A stretch of 64,000 bases of DNA from Kutzneria buriramensis (GTDB taxonomy: Bacteria > Actinomycetota > Actinomycetes > Mycobacteriales > Pseudonocardiaceae). The stretch spans positions 186,001 through 250,000 of the forward strand of contig NZ_QUNO01000008.1 in the NCBI RefSeq assembly GCF_003387475.1, in the 5' to 3' direction. Under the pieces are notes generated by a model that saw only the letters and a program-made list of their open reading frames with translations, was not told the origin of the DNA and made no database searches. Position numbers and translations under genes: made by a program. Positions 18,673 to 30,444 of the stretch are shown here, piece by piece; positions within the stretch are counted from its first letter, which is position 1; every line of letters starts with the position of its first letter.

Positions 18673-19518
18673 ATGGGTTCGCGGCGGGCGGCGGTCCTCG
18701 GGTCGCCGATCGAGCATTCGCTGTCCCCGGTCCTGCACGGCGCCGCCTACCGCGAGCTGGGGCTCGCGGACTGGACGTTCGACCGGATCAGGTGCGAGGC
18801 CGACGAGCTGCCGGCGCTGGTGGACGACCTGGGGCCGGAGTGGGCCGGGCTCGCCGTGACGATGCCGGGCAAGCGCGCGGCGCTGGCGTACGCGTCGGAG
18901 GTCACCCGGGTCGCCGAGCTCGTGGGGGCCGCCAACACGCTCGTGCCGCGGCCGGAGGGCGGCTGGCTCGCCGACTGCACCGACGTGCAGGGCGTGGTCG
19001 GGTCGCTGAACGCCGCCGGCGGTGTGCCGTCCGGCGGCCGGGCGGTGGTGCTCGGGGCCGGCGGCACCGCGACCGCCGCGCTGACCGCGTTGGAGGAGCT
19101 GGCGATCCCGTCGGCGACGATCGTCGTGCGGGATCCGGCCCGGGCCGGCGAGGCGCTGGCCTGCGCCGGGCGCGTCGGCGTCCAGGTGGACCTGGTCCGG
19201 TGGGACGAGGCGGACTTCGCCGCGCTGTGCGGGGGAGCGGACCTGGTGGTGAGCACCGTGCCGCCGGCGGCGATCGAGTCGGCGGTGGCCGACATCGTCC
19301 GGGCCGGCTGCGTCTTCGACGTCATCTATCACCCGTGGCCCACGCCGTTGGCCCAGGCGGCGCAGGAGCGCGGCACGCGCGTCGTCACCGGCCTGGACAT
19401 GCTGCTGCACCAGGCCTTCGCCCAGGTCCGCTGGTTCACCGGCCAGGACGCCCCTCGCGAAGCCATGCGCACCGCCCTGCGCGACGCCACCGCCACCGAA
19501 TTACCGTTACCCGTCTAA
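18673..19518 (+). CDS. aroE: Shikimate dehydrogenase
   Basis: 281-aa NADP-dependent enzyme reducing 3-dehydroshikimate to shikimate. SPIEHSLSPVLH (11-22) binds shikimate, catalytic Lys67 is in TMPGKRAAL, and VVLGAGGTATAAL near 120 is the nucleotide-binding loop. GLDMLLHQAFAQVRWFTG near the C-terminus is the family end. The start ATG 18673 lies two bases after the mltG stop, so it is the last gene of the alaS operon. The other shikimate genes are 5 kb downstream beyond the aminosugar island. The stop codon lies in a short tandem duplication (CCCGTCTAAAACCCCCGG, then CCCGTCTAGAAAACCCCCG). Confidence 0.95.
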   Translation: MGSRRAAVLGSPIEHSLSPVLHGAAYRELGLADWTFDRIRCEADELPALVDDLGPEWAGLAVTMPGKRAALAYASEVTRVAELVGAANTLVPRPEGGWLADCTDVQGVVGSLNAAGGVPSGGRAVVLGAGGTATAALTALEELAIPSATIVVRDPARAGEALACAGRVGVQVDLVRWDEADFAALCGGADLVVSTVPPAAIESAVADIVRAGCVFDVIYHPWPTPLAQAAQERGTRVVTGLDMLLHQAFAQVRWFTGQDAPREAMRTALRDATATELPLPV

Positions 19519-19540
19519 AACCCCCGGCCCGTCTAGAAAA

Positions 19541-19590
19541 CCCCCGCGAGTCGCGCTCTCAGACACAGCGAATGTAGGTCTCAGGCAGAC
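19541..19590 (+). repeat. 48-nt dispersed repeat, copy C
   Basis: CCCCCGCGAGTCGCGCTCTC then AGACACAGCGAATGTAGG and TCTCAGGCAG, 23 nt after the aroE stop. Same unit as 6885, 7000, 31551 and 56110. Confidence 0.75.
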
Positions 19591-19723
19591 GCGGGCTGTC
19601 ACACGTCGGTCGCGGGTAGTGACCACAATGCCAGTAATGCGGGCAACTCCCTTGGGACGGTTGGCTTCCGGCCCATACGGCCTCTTGACACCGGTGATCG
19701 CCGGGCGGAGGGTGTGGCCACCA

Positions 19724-19739
19724 ATTGGTGTAGACCACA
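19724..19739 (+). promoter_or_regulatory. DasR-type operator (dre) before the chitinase gene
   Basis: ATTGGTGTAGACCACA matches 14 of 16 positions of the Streptomyces DasR element (ATTGGTCTAGACCACT). It lies 14 nt before the chitinase start. A DasR homologue is encoded 3.2 kb downstream, so repression relieved by aminosugar phosphates is the expected control. Confidence 0.65.
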
Positions 19740-19752
19740 CAGGGAGCTGCGC

Positions 19753-21126
<1,374 letters not shown>

Positions 21127-21143
21127 GGACGGACGGCACAACG

Positions 21144-21183
21144 GAGATCCCCGCCCGGCACCAGCCGAGCGGGGATCTCTTTT
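21144..21183 (+). terminator. Intrinsic terminator after the chitinase gene
   Basis: GAGATCCCCGC (21144-21154) pairs exactly with GCGGGGATCTC (21169-21179), followed by TTTT. It lies 17 nt after the chitinase stop. Confidence 0.85.
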
Positions 21184-21207
21184 CGACGGTGAGAGCTGCC
21201 GCCGGCG

Positions 21208-21252
21208 AAGGAAGTCCCCCGCCCGATACAAGCCGGACGGGGGACTTCCTTT
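21208..21252. terminator. Second terminator hairpin between convergent genes
   Basis: AAGGAAGTCCCCCG (21208-21221) pairs exactly with CGGGGGACTTCCTT (21238-21251). It has T-rich ends on both strands and could stop transcription from either side between the chitinase gene and ptsH. Confidence 0.8.
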
Positions 21253-21268
21253 GGTGCTGGGCAGAGCC

Positions 21269-21401
21269 GCGAGGCCGCGCCGGTGCCTGGACGGCGGGCT
21301 CATGTCGATCGAGTCTTCCCATCGATCGACATGAGCCAAGGGAAGGAACCGGCTTGGCGGCGGCCTCGCTCCCGCGCGGAACGCGCGGCAAAAACTCAGT
21401 C
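21269..21401 (+). repeat. Structured intergenic element, copy 2
   Basis: Nested stems: outer GCGAGGCCGC (21269-21278) with GCGGCCTCGC (21360-21369); middle GCCGGTGCCT (21279-21288) with AGGAACCGGC (21344-21353, one mismatch); inner CTCATGTCGATCGA (21299-21312) with TCGATCGACATGAG (21322-21335); then hairpin CCGCGCG-GAA-CGCGCGG (21372-21388) and CAGTC, which overlaps the ptsH stop codon on the other strand. Confidence 0.8.
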
Positions 21402-21659
21402 GAGGTCGGTGGAGATGACCTCGGCGACCGCCGCGAGCGCGGCGTCCGCGCCGGCGCCTTCGGCGGAGAGGATCACCTCGTCACCGTGCATCGCGCCCAG
21501 CGTCATCAGGCCCAGGACGCTGGCCGCGTCGACCTGCTCGCCGCCCTCCTTGCGGATGGCGACGGACACGGTCTGCCCGGCGGCCGCCTTGGCCAGCAGG
21601 GCGGCCGGCCGCGCGTGCAATCCCACCTTGCTGGCCACGGTGACCCGAAGTTCCGGCAT
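21396..21659 (-). CDS. ptsH: Phosphocarrier protein HPr
   Basis: 87-aa HPr that passes phosphate from enzyme I to the IIA components of the PTS. The active-site His15 is in GLHARPAALL and the second motif VDAASVLGLMTLGA (residues 42-55) is typical. GGAGG-like AGAGAGGAAAG precedes ATG 21659. It lies 46 nt after the IIC gene and is the last gene of the dasR-IIC-ptsH operon. Enzyme I is not in the window. Its stop codon is embedded in the end of structured repeat copy 2. Confidence 0.95.
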   Translation of the reverse strand: MPELRVTVASKVGLHARPAALLAKAAAGQTVSVAIRKEGGEQVDAASVLGLMTLGAMHGDEVILSAEGAGADAALAAVAEVISTDLD

Positions 21660-21705
21660 CGGTCTTTCCTCTCTAGCGGTGTGGCGGACCCTGGAGATGA
21701 GTGTC

Positions 21706-22986
21706 CTAGTCGGACGCCCGGCTGCGGGGCTTGGTCTCGGCGACCGCGCCACCGCCCTCCAGCTGCTCGTCGGCGTCGTCCTCACGACCCGGCGTGCGCA
21801 GGTTCCACTTGGTGATGACGAAGCGGAACACGAAGTAGTAGATGACGCCGTAGATGACGCCGATGATGAGCAACAACCAGGGCTTCTGGGCGATGCCCCA
21901 GTTCAGTGCGAAGTCGATACCGCCGGCGGAGAAGGAGAAGCCGTCGTGGATGCCCAGAGCGTTGACGATGGCCAGCGAGCTGCCGGTCAGCACCGCGTGG
22001 ATGAGGTACAGCGGCCACGCGACGAACATGAACGAGAACTCGATCGGCTCGGTGATGCCGGTCAGGAACGCGGTCAGCGCGGCGGAGATCATGATGCCGC
22101 CGACGATCTTCTTCTGGGACGGCTTCGCGGTCTGCCAGATGGCCAGCGCGGCCGCGGGCAGGGCGAACATGAAGATCGGGAAGAAGCCGGTCATGTAGCC
22201 GCCGGCGGTCGGGTCGCCGTGGAAGAACCGGGTCAGGTCGCCGGTGTACTCCTTGCCGTCGGCGCCGGTGAAGTGGCCGGTCAGGAACCACACCACGGAG
22301 TTGACGACGTTGTGCAGGCCGAACGGGATGAGCAGCCGGTTGACCACGCCGTAGATGCCGCCGCCGACGACCGGGTTGTTCGACACGAAGTTGCCGAACG
22401 CGGTGAGGCCCGCGTTGAACAGCGGGAACAGCAGGCCGAAGATGATGCCCAGCACGATCATCACCAGCGAGTTGATGATCGGCACGAACCGGCGGCCGCC
22501 GAAGAAGGCCAGGTACGGAGGGAGCTTCGTGCGGTAGAAGCGCTGCCACATCAGGGCGGACACGATGCCGACCACGATGCCGGCGAGCACGCCGTAGGGC
22601 CAGCCGCCGGGCGCGATCGGCGGGTCGCCCGCCTTCTTGGCCACGACCGGCGCGAAGACCTGGATCACCTGGGTGAACACGACGAAACCGACGACGGCCG
22701 CGACCGCGGTGGAGCCGTCGCCCTTGCGGGCGAAGCCGACCGCGATGCCCACCGCGAACAGCAGCGGCAGGTAGTTGAACAGGCCGCCGCCCGCCGCGGT
22801 GAAGATCGCCGCGACCTTCTGCATGAAGTCGTTCTTGAAACTGCCGAGCAGGTCGTCCTGACCGAGCCGCAGCAGCAGGCCGGCCGCGGGCAGCGTGGCG
22901 ATCGGCAGCATCAGGCTCCGGCCGAGGCGCTGTAGCCCCGCCAGACCCTTGTTGCCGCCGGCCACCGTGGGGGCGCTGGCACTCAT
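21706..22986 (-). CDS. nagE2: PTS N-acetylglucosamine transporter, IIC component (NagE2-like)
   Basis: 426-aa membrane permease of the glucose/N-acetylglucosamine PTS family, IIC domain only, as in Streptomyces where IIB and IIA are separate proteins. Diagnostic parts: LPIATLPAAGLLLRLGQ (near 30), RRFVPIINSLVMI (about 160), IPFGLHNVVNSVVW (about 225), FHGDPTAGGYMTGFFPIFMF (about 265) and GITEPIEFSFMF (about 315). The N-terminal MSASAPTV start at 22986 overlaps the dasR stop (ATGA). The substrate is inferred from DasR/chitinase context and resemblance to NagE2; glucose is less likely. Confidence 0.88.
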   Translation of the reverse strand: MSASAPTVAGGNKGLAGLQRLGRSLMLPIATLPAAGLLLRLGQDDLLGSFKNDFMQKVAAIFTAAGGGLFNYLPLLFAVGIAVGFARKGDGSTAVAAVVGFVVFTQVIQVFAPVVAKKAGDPPIAPGGWPYGVLAGIVVGIVSALMWQRFYRTKLPPYLAFFGGRRFVPIINSLVMIVLGIIFGLLFPLFNAGLTAFGNFVSNNPVVGGGIYGVVNRLLIPFGLHNVVNSVVWFLTGHFTGADGKEYTGDLTRFFHGDPTAGGYMTGFFPIFMFALPAAALAIWQTAKPSQKKIVGGIMISAALTAFLTGITEPIEFSFMFVAWPLYLIHAVLTGSSLAIVNALGIHDGFSFSAGGIDFALNWGIAQKPWLLLIIGVIYGVIYYFVFRFVITKWNLRTPGREDDADEQLEGGGAVAETKPRSRASD

Positions 22987-23774
22987 CGGTTTCCTCCGTG
23001 GGCGGAAAGCGGACCGGAACCCGGGTCGCCCCGGTCCAATTGCATGGTTACCTGGTAGAGGTCGCCCCGGTACCAGGACGTCATGTCCTCGATGGACTCG
23101 CCGTCGGCGGTCGAGATCCGTCGGAACACCAGCACCGGCGAACCGGTGCGCACCCCCAGCAGTCGAGCGGTGTCGCGGTCGGCCGCCTCGGCCCAGACCG
23201 TCTGCCGCCCGTGGCTGAGCTGAACACCGAAGTGCTCGGCCATCAGCGTGTACAGCGAGCGGGTGAGGTCCAGGTCGAGCAGGCCGGGCAGCCGGCGCGG
23301 GTTGTACCACCCGCGTTCGACCGCCAGCGGCGTGCCGTCGGCCCGGCGAAGCCGGAACAGCCGGTACGCCGGTTCGTTCGGCTCCAGCCCCAGGGCGGTC
23401 GCCGCGGCCGGCGGCGGCACGTCCCGGGAGTGTGAGAGGACCTCGGTGCCGGGCTCGTGTCCCCGTCGCCGCATGTCGTCGGTGAAGGACTCCAGGTAGA
23501 GCTGGGCCTCCATCCGGCGCTGCGCGGTGAACGTGCCGCGGCCACGCGCCCTGGCCAGAAGTCCCTCCGCGACGAGCTGTCCGACCGCCGCCCGGACCGT
23601 GAGACGCGACACGCCGTACTGTTCGGCGAGATCGCGCTCGGACGGGATCGGCGAGCCGGGCGGGAGGTCCTGTTGGGCCAGCTTGCGCAGGATTTCCCGC
23701 AGCTGGGCGTGCTTGGGCTTCGGTCCGTCGACGATCCGGTCCGGGGTGCCCGACGCGCCCTCGAACACGGCCAT
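22983..23774 (-). CDS. dasR: GntR/HutC-family regulator, DasR homologue
   Basis: 263-aa regulator with an N-terminal GntR winged helix (about 21-85; SERDLAEQYGVSRLTVRAAV is the recognition region, with RGRGTF wing) and a C-terminal UTRA ligand domain (about 95-250, ending EDMTSWYRGDLYQVTMQLDR). In Streptomyces DasR represses chitin and aminosugar genes and responds to GlcN-6-P. GGGGAGG precedes ATG 23774. A near-perfect DasR operator lies 68 nt upstream and another precedes the chitinase gene, which supports the name. It is the first gene of the operon dasR-nagE2-ptsH and is divergent from the IIB gene. Confidence 0.9.
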   Translation of the reverse strand: MAVFEGASGTPDRIVDGPKPKHAQLREILRKLAQQDLPPGSPIPSERDLAEQYGVSRLTVRAAVGQLVAEGLLARARGRGTFTAQRRMEAQLYLESFTDDMRRRGHEPGTEVLSHSRDVPPPAAATALGLEPNEPAYRLFRLRRADGTPLAVERGWYNPRRLPGLLDLDLTRSLYTLMAEHFGVQLSHGRQTVWAEAADRDTARLLGVRTGSPVLVFRRISTADGESIEDMTSWYRGDLYQVTMQLDRGDPGSGPLSAHGGNR

Positions 23775-23841
23775 GGCACCTCCCCTGGATTCGTCTCGAT
23801 TCGGCCCCACCTGTCGATCCTCGCCGCGAACATTGGTACGT

Positions 23842-23857
23842 TCCGGTCTAGACCAGT
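23842..23857. promoter_or_regulatory. DasR-type operator between dasR and the IIB gene
   Basis: TCCGGTCTAGACCAGT; its reverse complement begins ACTGGTCTAGACC, the core of the Streptomyces dre site. It sits in the 224-nt divergent region and could control both the dasR operon and the IIB-IIA operon. Confidence 0.75.
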
Positions 23858-23998
23858 GGTGCGGAGAGGGTGCGCCGCCGGGCGACCGGGTGTCAACCGC
23901 CGTTACGAACTCGTGCCACGGGCGGCCACCATCCGGCCGACTCGCGTACGACTGGCGGACGGCTCGTCCACAACCGACTAGTGAGAGCAGGCGACGAG

Positions 23999-24235
23999 AT
24001 GGCAGACGACAGGGCGGCGAAGATCCTCGCCGCGATCGGTGGTCCTGACAACATCATCGAGATCGAGCCGTGCATCACGCGGCTGCGCTGCGAGCTGGAG
24101 GACGGGTCCAAGGTGGACGAGGCCGCGCTCAAGGCGATCGGCGCGCACGGCGTCATCCGCGCCGGTTCGGTGGTCCAGATCATCGTCGGCCCGGAGGCGG
24201 ACACCATCGCCTCGGACATCGAGGATCTGTTGTGA
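23999..24235 (+). CDS. nagF: PTS glucose/N-acetylglucosamine IIB component (NagF-like)
   Basis: 78-aa free-standing IIB protein, which carries phosphate on cysteine from IIA to the sugar. The phosphorylated Cys25 is in EPCITRLRCEL, and HGVIRAGSVVQIIVGPEAD is the conserved second half. A separate IIB of this size is the NagF arrangement of Streptomyces. ATG 23999 gives the family-normal length. It is followed by an 81-nt MIRU-like element and then the IIA gene. A DasR operator lies 142 nt upstream. Confidence 0.9.
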   Translation: MADDRAAKILAAIGGPDNIIEIEPCITRLRCELEDGSKVDEAALKAIGAHGVIRAGSVVQIIVGPEADTIASDIEDLL

Positions 24236-24312
24236 GCGAGCTTGCGAGCGAACCATTCAGCACAGAGAGCCGCGTCGGCGAGGCTCCGAGCGTCAGCGAG
24301 GTGGCTCGATGA
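24232..24312 (+). repeat. 81-nt intraoperonic MIRU-like element, copy 2 (IIB-IIA)
   Basis: The GTG overlaps the IIB stop (TTGTGAGC) and the mini-ORF stop TGA overlaps the IIA ATG (CGATGACC). The mini-ORF of 26 codons begins VSELASEPFS and ends VSEVAR. Stop-to-start spacing of the neighbours is 73 nt, as in the two other copies. Confidence 0.85.
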
Positions 24313-24764
24313 CCACGCGGGTTCTGAGCCCGGTCAAGGGTGTTCTCGCGCCGATCACCGAGGTGCCGGACCCGGTCTTCGCCGAGGCGATGGTCGGTCC
24401 GGGCGTGGCCGTGCACCCCGAGTTGACCGCCGGTGACGCGGTGTCCCCCGTGGACGGAACGATCGTCACCCTGCACCCGCACGCGTTCGTGGTCGCGACC
24501 GCGGAGGGCGCGGCGGTGCTGGTGCACCTGGGCATCGACACCGTGAAGCTCCAGGGCGAGGGCTTCACGCTGCACGTGGCCAAGGGCGACGCGGTCCGGG
24601 CGGGTCAGCCGGTGATCGGCTGGGACCCGGCCGCCGTACAGGAGGGCGGCAAGTCGCCGATCTGCCCGGTGGTGGCGCTGGACGCCACCGCCGAGAGCCT
24701 CGTGGACGTCCGCGAGTTCGGTCCGGTGGAGGCCGGCGACGCGCTGTTCACCTGGCAGCGCTGA
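24309..24764 (+). CDS. crr: PTS glucose-type IIA component
   Basis: 151-aa IIA-Glc family protein (Crr), which takes phosphate from HPr and gives it to IIB; in enteric bacteria it is also a regulator. The histidines His58 (HPHAF) and active-site His73 (VLVHLGIDTVKL) keep the family spacing of 15 residues. SPVKGVLAPITEVPDPVFA is the N-terminal signature. The ATG overlaps the stop of the MIRU-like mini-ORF, so translation is probably coupled through that small frame. A terminator hairpin follows the stop. Confidence 0.93.
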   Translation: MTTRVLSPVKGVLAPITEVPDPVFAEAMVGPGVAVHPELTAGDAVSPVDGTIVTLHPHAFVVATAEGAAVLVHLGIDTVKLQGEGFTLHVAKGDAVRAGQPVIGWDPAAVQEGGKSPICPVVALDATAESLVDVREFGPVEAGDALFTWQR

Positions 24765-24773
24765 GGGTGGCCC

Positions 24774-24800
24774 GGCCCTCCCGCCGCCAGGGGAGGGCCA
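24774..24800 (+). terminator. Terminator hairpin after crr
   Basis: GGCCCTCCC (24774-24782) pairs exactly with GGGAGGGCC (24792-24800); outer GGTGG and CCACC can extend it. T-poor, as is common for actinobacterial terminators. Confidence 0.7.
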
Positions 24801-24821
24801 CCGTCCTTTGTGGACGAAACA

Positions 24822-24837
24822 TGTGACCTGGGTCACA
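24822..24837. promoter_or_regulatory. CRP/GlxR-type palindrome before aroC
   Basis: TGTGACCTGGGTCACA is an exact TGTGA-N6-TCACA palindrome, the consensus of CRP-family regulators (Mycobacterium Rv3676, Corynebacterium GlxR). It lies 70 nt before the aroC start, so cAMP-dependent control of the shikimate operon is possible. Confidence 0.55.
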
Positions 24838-24906
24838 GCGGATGGGCCCGAAAGTGGCCGCCGACGTGCGACCCGTCCCGCCGGCAGGATGTGAAAGGAT
24901 CCATCC

Positions 24907-27785
<2,879 letters not shown>

Positions 27786-27789
<4 letters not shown>

Positions 27790-28217
27790 GCAAGGTTCTC
27801 GTTCTCAACGGCCCCAACCTCGGCCGGCTCGGCGCGCGCGAGCCGCTGATCTACGGCAGCACCACCCACGCGGACCTGGTGGAGCTGTGCGTGGGCGCGG
27901 GCAAGGAACTCGGGCTGGACGTCGAGGTGCGCCAGACCGACACCGAGGGCGTGATGATCGGCTGGCTGCACGAGGCCGCCGACGAGGGCATTCCGGTGGT
28001 GCTCAACGGCGCCGCCTGGACGCACTACTCGATCGCCATCCGGGACGCCTGCTCGCAGCTGACCTCGAAGCTGGTCGAGGTGCACATCAGCAACGTGCAC
28101 AAGCGCGAGGAGTTCCGGCACCACAGCGTCATCTCGGCGGTGGCCGACGGCGTGATCGTCGGTCTCGGCGTGGACGGGTACGTTCTCGCACTTCGGTGGC
28201 TCGCCGGGCAGCGGTGA
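27786..28217 (+). CDS. aroQ: 3-Dehydroquinate dehydratase, type II
   Basis: 143-aa dodecameric dehydroquinase that forms 3-dehydroshikimate. [14 protein letters not shown] (7-20) with Arg18 and Tyr23 (LIYGS) is the lid, [14 protein letters not shown] near 58 and [14 protein letters not shown] near 75 are conserved, and [18 protein letters not shown] (near 98-115) holds the catalytic His. GTG 27786 overlaps the mini-ORF stop of the MIRU-like element. It is the last gene of the operon. Confidence 0.97.
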
Positions 28218-28286
28218 CCCGCACGGGTGACGGCATTCCCTAGACTGCCCGGGTTGCCGTCACCCGATCGTGGAGGTCGTCCCGGC

Positions 28287-29759
28287 ATGCCGAGAAGCCT
28301 CAGGGCCATCGCGAGCTGCCTGGCGGCCGTCGTCCCGTTGACGGCCTGTAGCACCGCCGAGGGCACGCCGAAGCCACCGATCGCCACCCCCACGGCCGTG
28401 CAGGGACAGGCGCCCGCCGACGCCCACGAGTCGCCGCTGAGCACCGACCGTGCGCGCCAGTCCCTCGGCCCGGTGGTTTCCGGCGGGTCGGTCGCGCCGT
28501 ACAACTACGTGCCGTCGGTGCTGCTCGACGGCGGCCGGTACCGGGTCTGGTGGTGCAGCCAGCTGCCCGGTGGCGGGGTCTCCGGCGACGACGTGCTGAC
28601 GTCCGCGGCGGCCGCCCTGAAGGGTCCCTTTCCCGATGGCGCACCGGTTTTCGGCGGCTCGGGCGGCGGCTTCGACGCCGTGCACACCTGCGACCCGTCG
28701 GTGATCCGGGTGAACGGGACCTACTACCTGTACTACACGGGCGCGGCCGGCGACGCCCCGTACGGCAACTCGATCGGCGTGGCGACCAGCCCGGACGGCC
28801 TGCACTGGCAGCGTTCCGCCGCGAACCCGATCGTGACGCCGTCGAAGGACGTGCTGCGGCCCGGCAACACCTACGGCGCCGGCCAACCGTCCGTGCTGCA
28901 CCTCGACGGCTGGTTCTACCTGATGTTCACCGACACCACGGGCGCGGCGGCGAATGACGTCGGCAGCGGGCAGTTCGTGTTGCGGTCGCCGGATCCCACG
29001 TTCGCCACCGGCGCGCAGGCGTTGACACCGAACGGTTTCGTGTCGGTCAAGGGCACCAATGCCAAGCGTTCGTTATCCGTCGCCGACGCGTTCAGCGCCG
29101 ACTGGATGTGGGTGGACGCGCTGAACGCCTTCGCCATCGGGCACGAGGTCGGGCAGGGTACCGCGATCTCGTTCTGGGACAAGGACTTCACCACGCGTCC
29201 GTACGCCGATGTCGTGGTGGCGGGGAAATGGAACGAAGGTCCGGGGCTGGTGCGCCGCGTGGACGGGCACGCGCCGGTCTCGCCCGACGACGCGTGCGAG
29301 CGGGTGCCGGTCGACCTGCTGCGCGCCACCCGCGACGGCGGCGGTGGTCCGACGGACATCAGCTCGTTCGGCCTGGACCTGACCGGCGTCGGCGGCTGCC
29401 GGACGCCGGCGACGACGGCGGGCATCGCGATGCCCGCGCCGGACCGGACCGTGGAAATGGTCGTCGACGGCAAGCTCGTGCGGATCGAGCGGCGGTCGGT
29501 GGCCGAGCAGCTCGCCCTGCGGGTGTTGGACAAGCCGGTGCCGGGGGTGGACTCGCTGCCGGTGGCCGCGACGATCAAGGCCGGCGCCGAGGTGCTGCAC
29601 GCGCCGGACCGGCCGTACGCGTTCGTGGCGGGTGGCACGCTGTGGCCGGCGGGACCACCCGCAGTAGAAGCCGATTCGGCCCACGTCACCGAGGTGAGTG
29701 ACGCCGAGTGGGACGCCCGCCCGAAGGGCGGCGACCTGTCAGCGTTCCGCGGGAACTGA
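28287..29759 (+). CDS. Lipoprotein with five-bladed beta-propeller (GH43/GH32-like)
   Basis: 490-aa predicted lipoprotein: the signal sequence ends with the lipobox LTAC, Cys21. TGGAGG precedes ATG 28287. After a Pro-rich linker, the domain has repeated propeller blades: NYVPSVLLDGGRYRVWWC, CDPSVIRVNGTYYLYYTG, GNSIGVATSPDGLHWQR, GQPSVLHLDGWFYLMFTD and ADWMWVDALNAFAI. This pattern resembles the five-bladed propeller of GH43/GH32/GH68 proteins, so binding or hydrolysis of a glycan at the cell surface is possible; I cannot assign catalytic residues with certainty. The last 21 bases overlap the convergent TetR gene. Confidence 0.7.
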   Translation: MPRSLRAIASCLAAVVPLTACSTAEGTPKPPIATPTAVQGQAPADAHESPLSTDRARQSLGPVVSGGSVAPYNYVPSVLLDGGRYRVWWCSQLPGGGVSGDDVLTSAAAALKGPFPDGAPVFGGSGGGFDAVHTCDPSVIRVNGTYYLYYTGAAGDAPYGNSIGVATSPDGLHWQRSAANPIVTPSKDVLRPGNTYGAGQPSVLHLDGWFYLMFTDTTGAAANDVGSGQFVLRSPDPTFATGAQALTPNGFVSVKGTNAKRSLSVADAFSADWMWVDALNAFAIGHEVGQGTAISFWDKDFTTRPYADVVVAGKWNEGPGLVRRVDGHAPVSPDDACERVPVDLLRATRDGGGGPTDISSFGLDLTGVGGCRTPATTAGIAMPAPDRTVEMVVDGKLVRIERRSVAEQLALRVLDKPVPGVDSLPVAATIKAGAEVLHAPDRPYAFVAGGTLWPAGPPAVEADSAHVTEVSDAEWDARPKGGDLSAFRGN

Positions 29760-30350
29760 CAGCCCGACCAGCTTTGTCAGAAAGCGATCGATCTGCTGGT
29801 CGACCGGGGGCCACGGCAGGTCCGGCTCGTTGATCCGCAGCGACAGCATGCCGGTGACGGCCGCGCGCAGGTCGGTCGCGATCACGGCGGCGTCGCCGGG
29901 GGTGGCGCTGCCCTCGTCGATGCAGCGCTGCACGGCGGCCACCGTGGCCTGGCCGAGCGCCTGCTTGAACGGCATGCCGATGACCCGGTTGACCTTGCTC
30001 TCGTGCATCACCTTGAACAGGCCCGGGTACTTCAGCGCGTGGTTGGCCAGGCCGTGGATCAGCCCCCGCAGCTTCGCCGGCGCGCTCGACTGCGCCGCCT
30101 CGCCGCGGCGGCCGGCGTCGAGCATCTGCTCGTTGAAGTGCGCCATCACCGCGAGGACGAGCGAGTCGCGGTCGGGGAAGTGCAGGTAGACCGAGGTGGC
30201 GGCGATCTTCACCTCGCGGGCGACAGCCCGCAGCGAGAGTGCCTCGTCGTCGCCCAGTTCGTCCAGCATCGCGCATGCGGCCGTGACGATCTCCGCGCGC
30301 AGCTGCTCGCCGCGACCTCGCGCGTTCGGCTTCCGTGACCCCGTCTCCAT
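29739..30350 (-). CDS. TetR-family transcriptional regulator
   Basis: 203-aa repressor with an N-terminal TetR helix-turn-helix (about 16-62: IVTAACAMLDELGDDEALSL, VAREVKIAATSVYLHFPDRD) and a C-terminal ligand domain of the TetR_C_25-like type (HALKYPGLFKVMHESKVNR). TACAAT (30360-30365) is a good -10 hexamer nine bases before the start. A tandem overlapping palindrome at 30379-30412 covers the -35 region, so it probably represses itself and the divergent CMD gene. Its 3' end overlaps the lipoprotein gene by 21 bases. Confidence 0.88.
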   Translation of the reverse strand: METGSRKPNARGRGEQLRAEIVTAACAMLDELGDDEALSLRAVAREVKIAATSVYLHFPDRDSLVLAVMAHFNEQMLDAGRRGEAAQSSAPAKLRGLIHGLANHALKYPGLFKVMHESKVNRVIGMPFKQALGQATVAAVQRCIDEGSATPGDAAVIATDLRAAVTGMLSLRINEPDLPWPPVDQQIDRFLTKLVGLSVPAER

Positions 30351-30378
30351 GATCCGGCGATTGTATCCGGACGGGCTT

Positions 30379-30412
30379 AGCGCTACGGTTGTAGCGCTAC
30401 AGCTGTAGTGCT
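30379..30412. promoter_or_regulatory. Tandem overlapping operator for the TetR regulator
   Basis: AGCGCTACGGTTGTAGCGCT (30379-30398) is a perfect 8-4-8 palindrome; AGCGCTACAGCTGTAGTGCT (30393-30412) is a second with one mismatch. They share AGCGCT, so two repressor dimers could bind 14 bp apart, as in QacR-type operators. Confidence 0.75.
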
Positions 30413-30444
30413 ATTTCGTCCGGCTTTGGTTAAGGGGAGGAACG

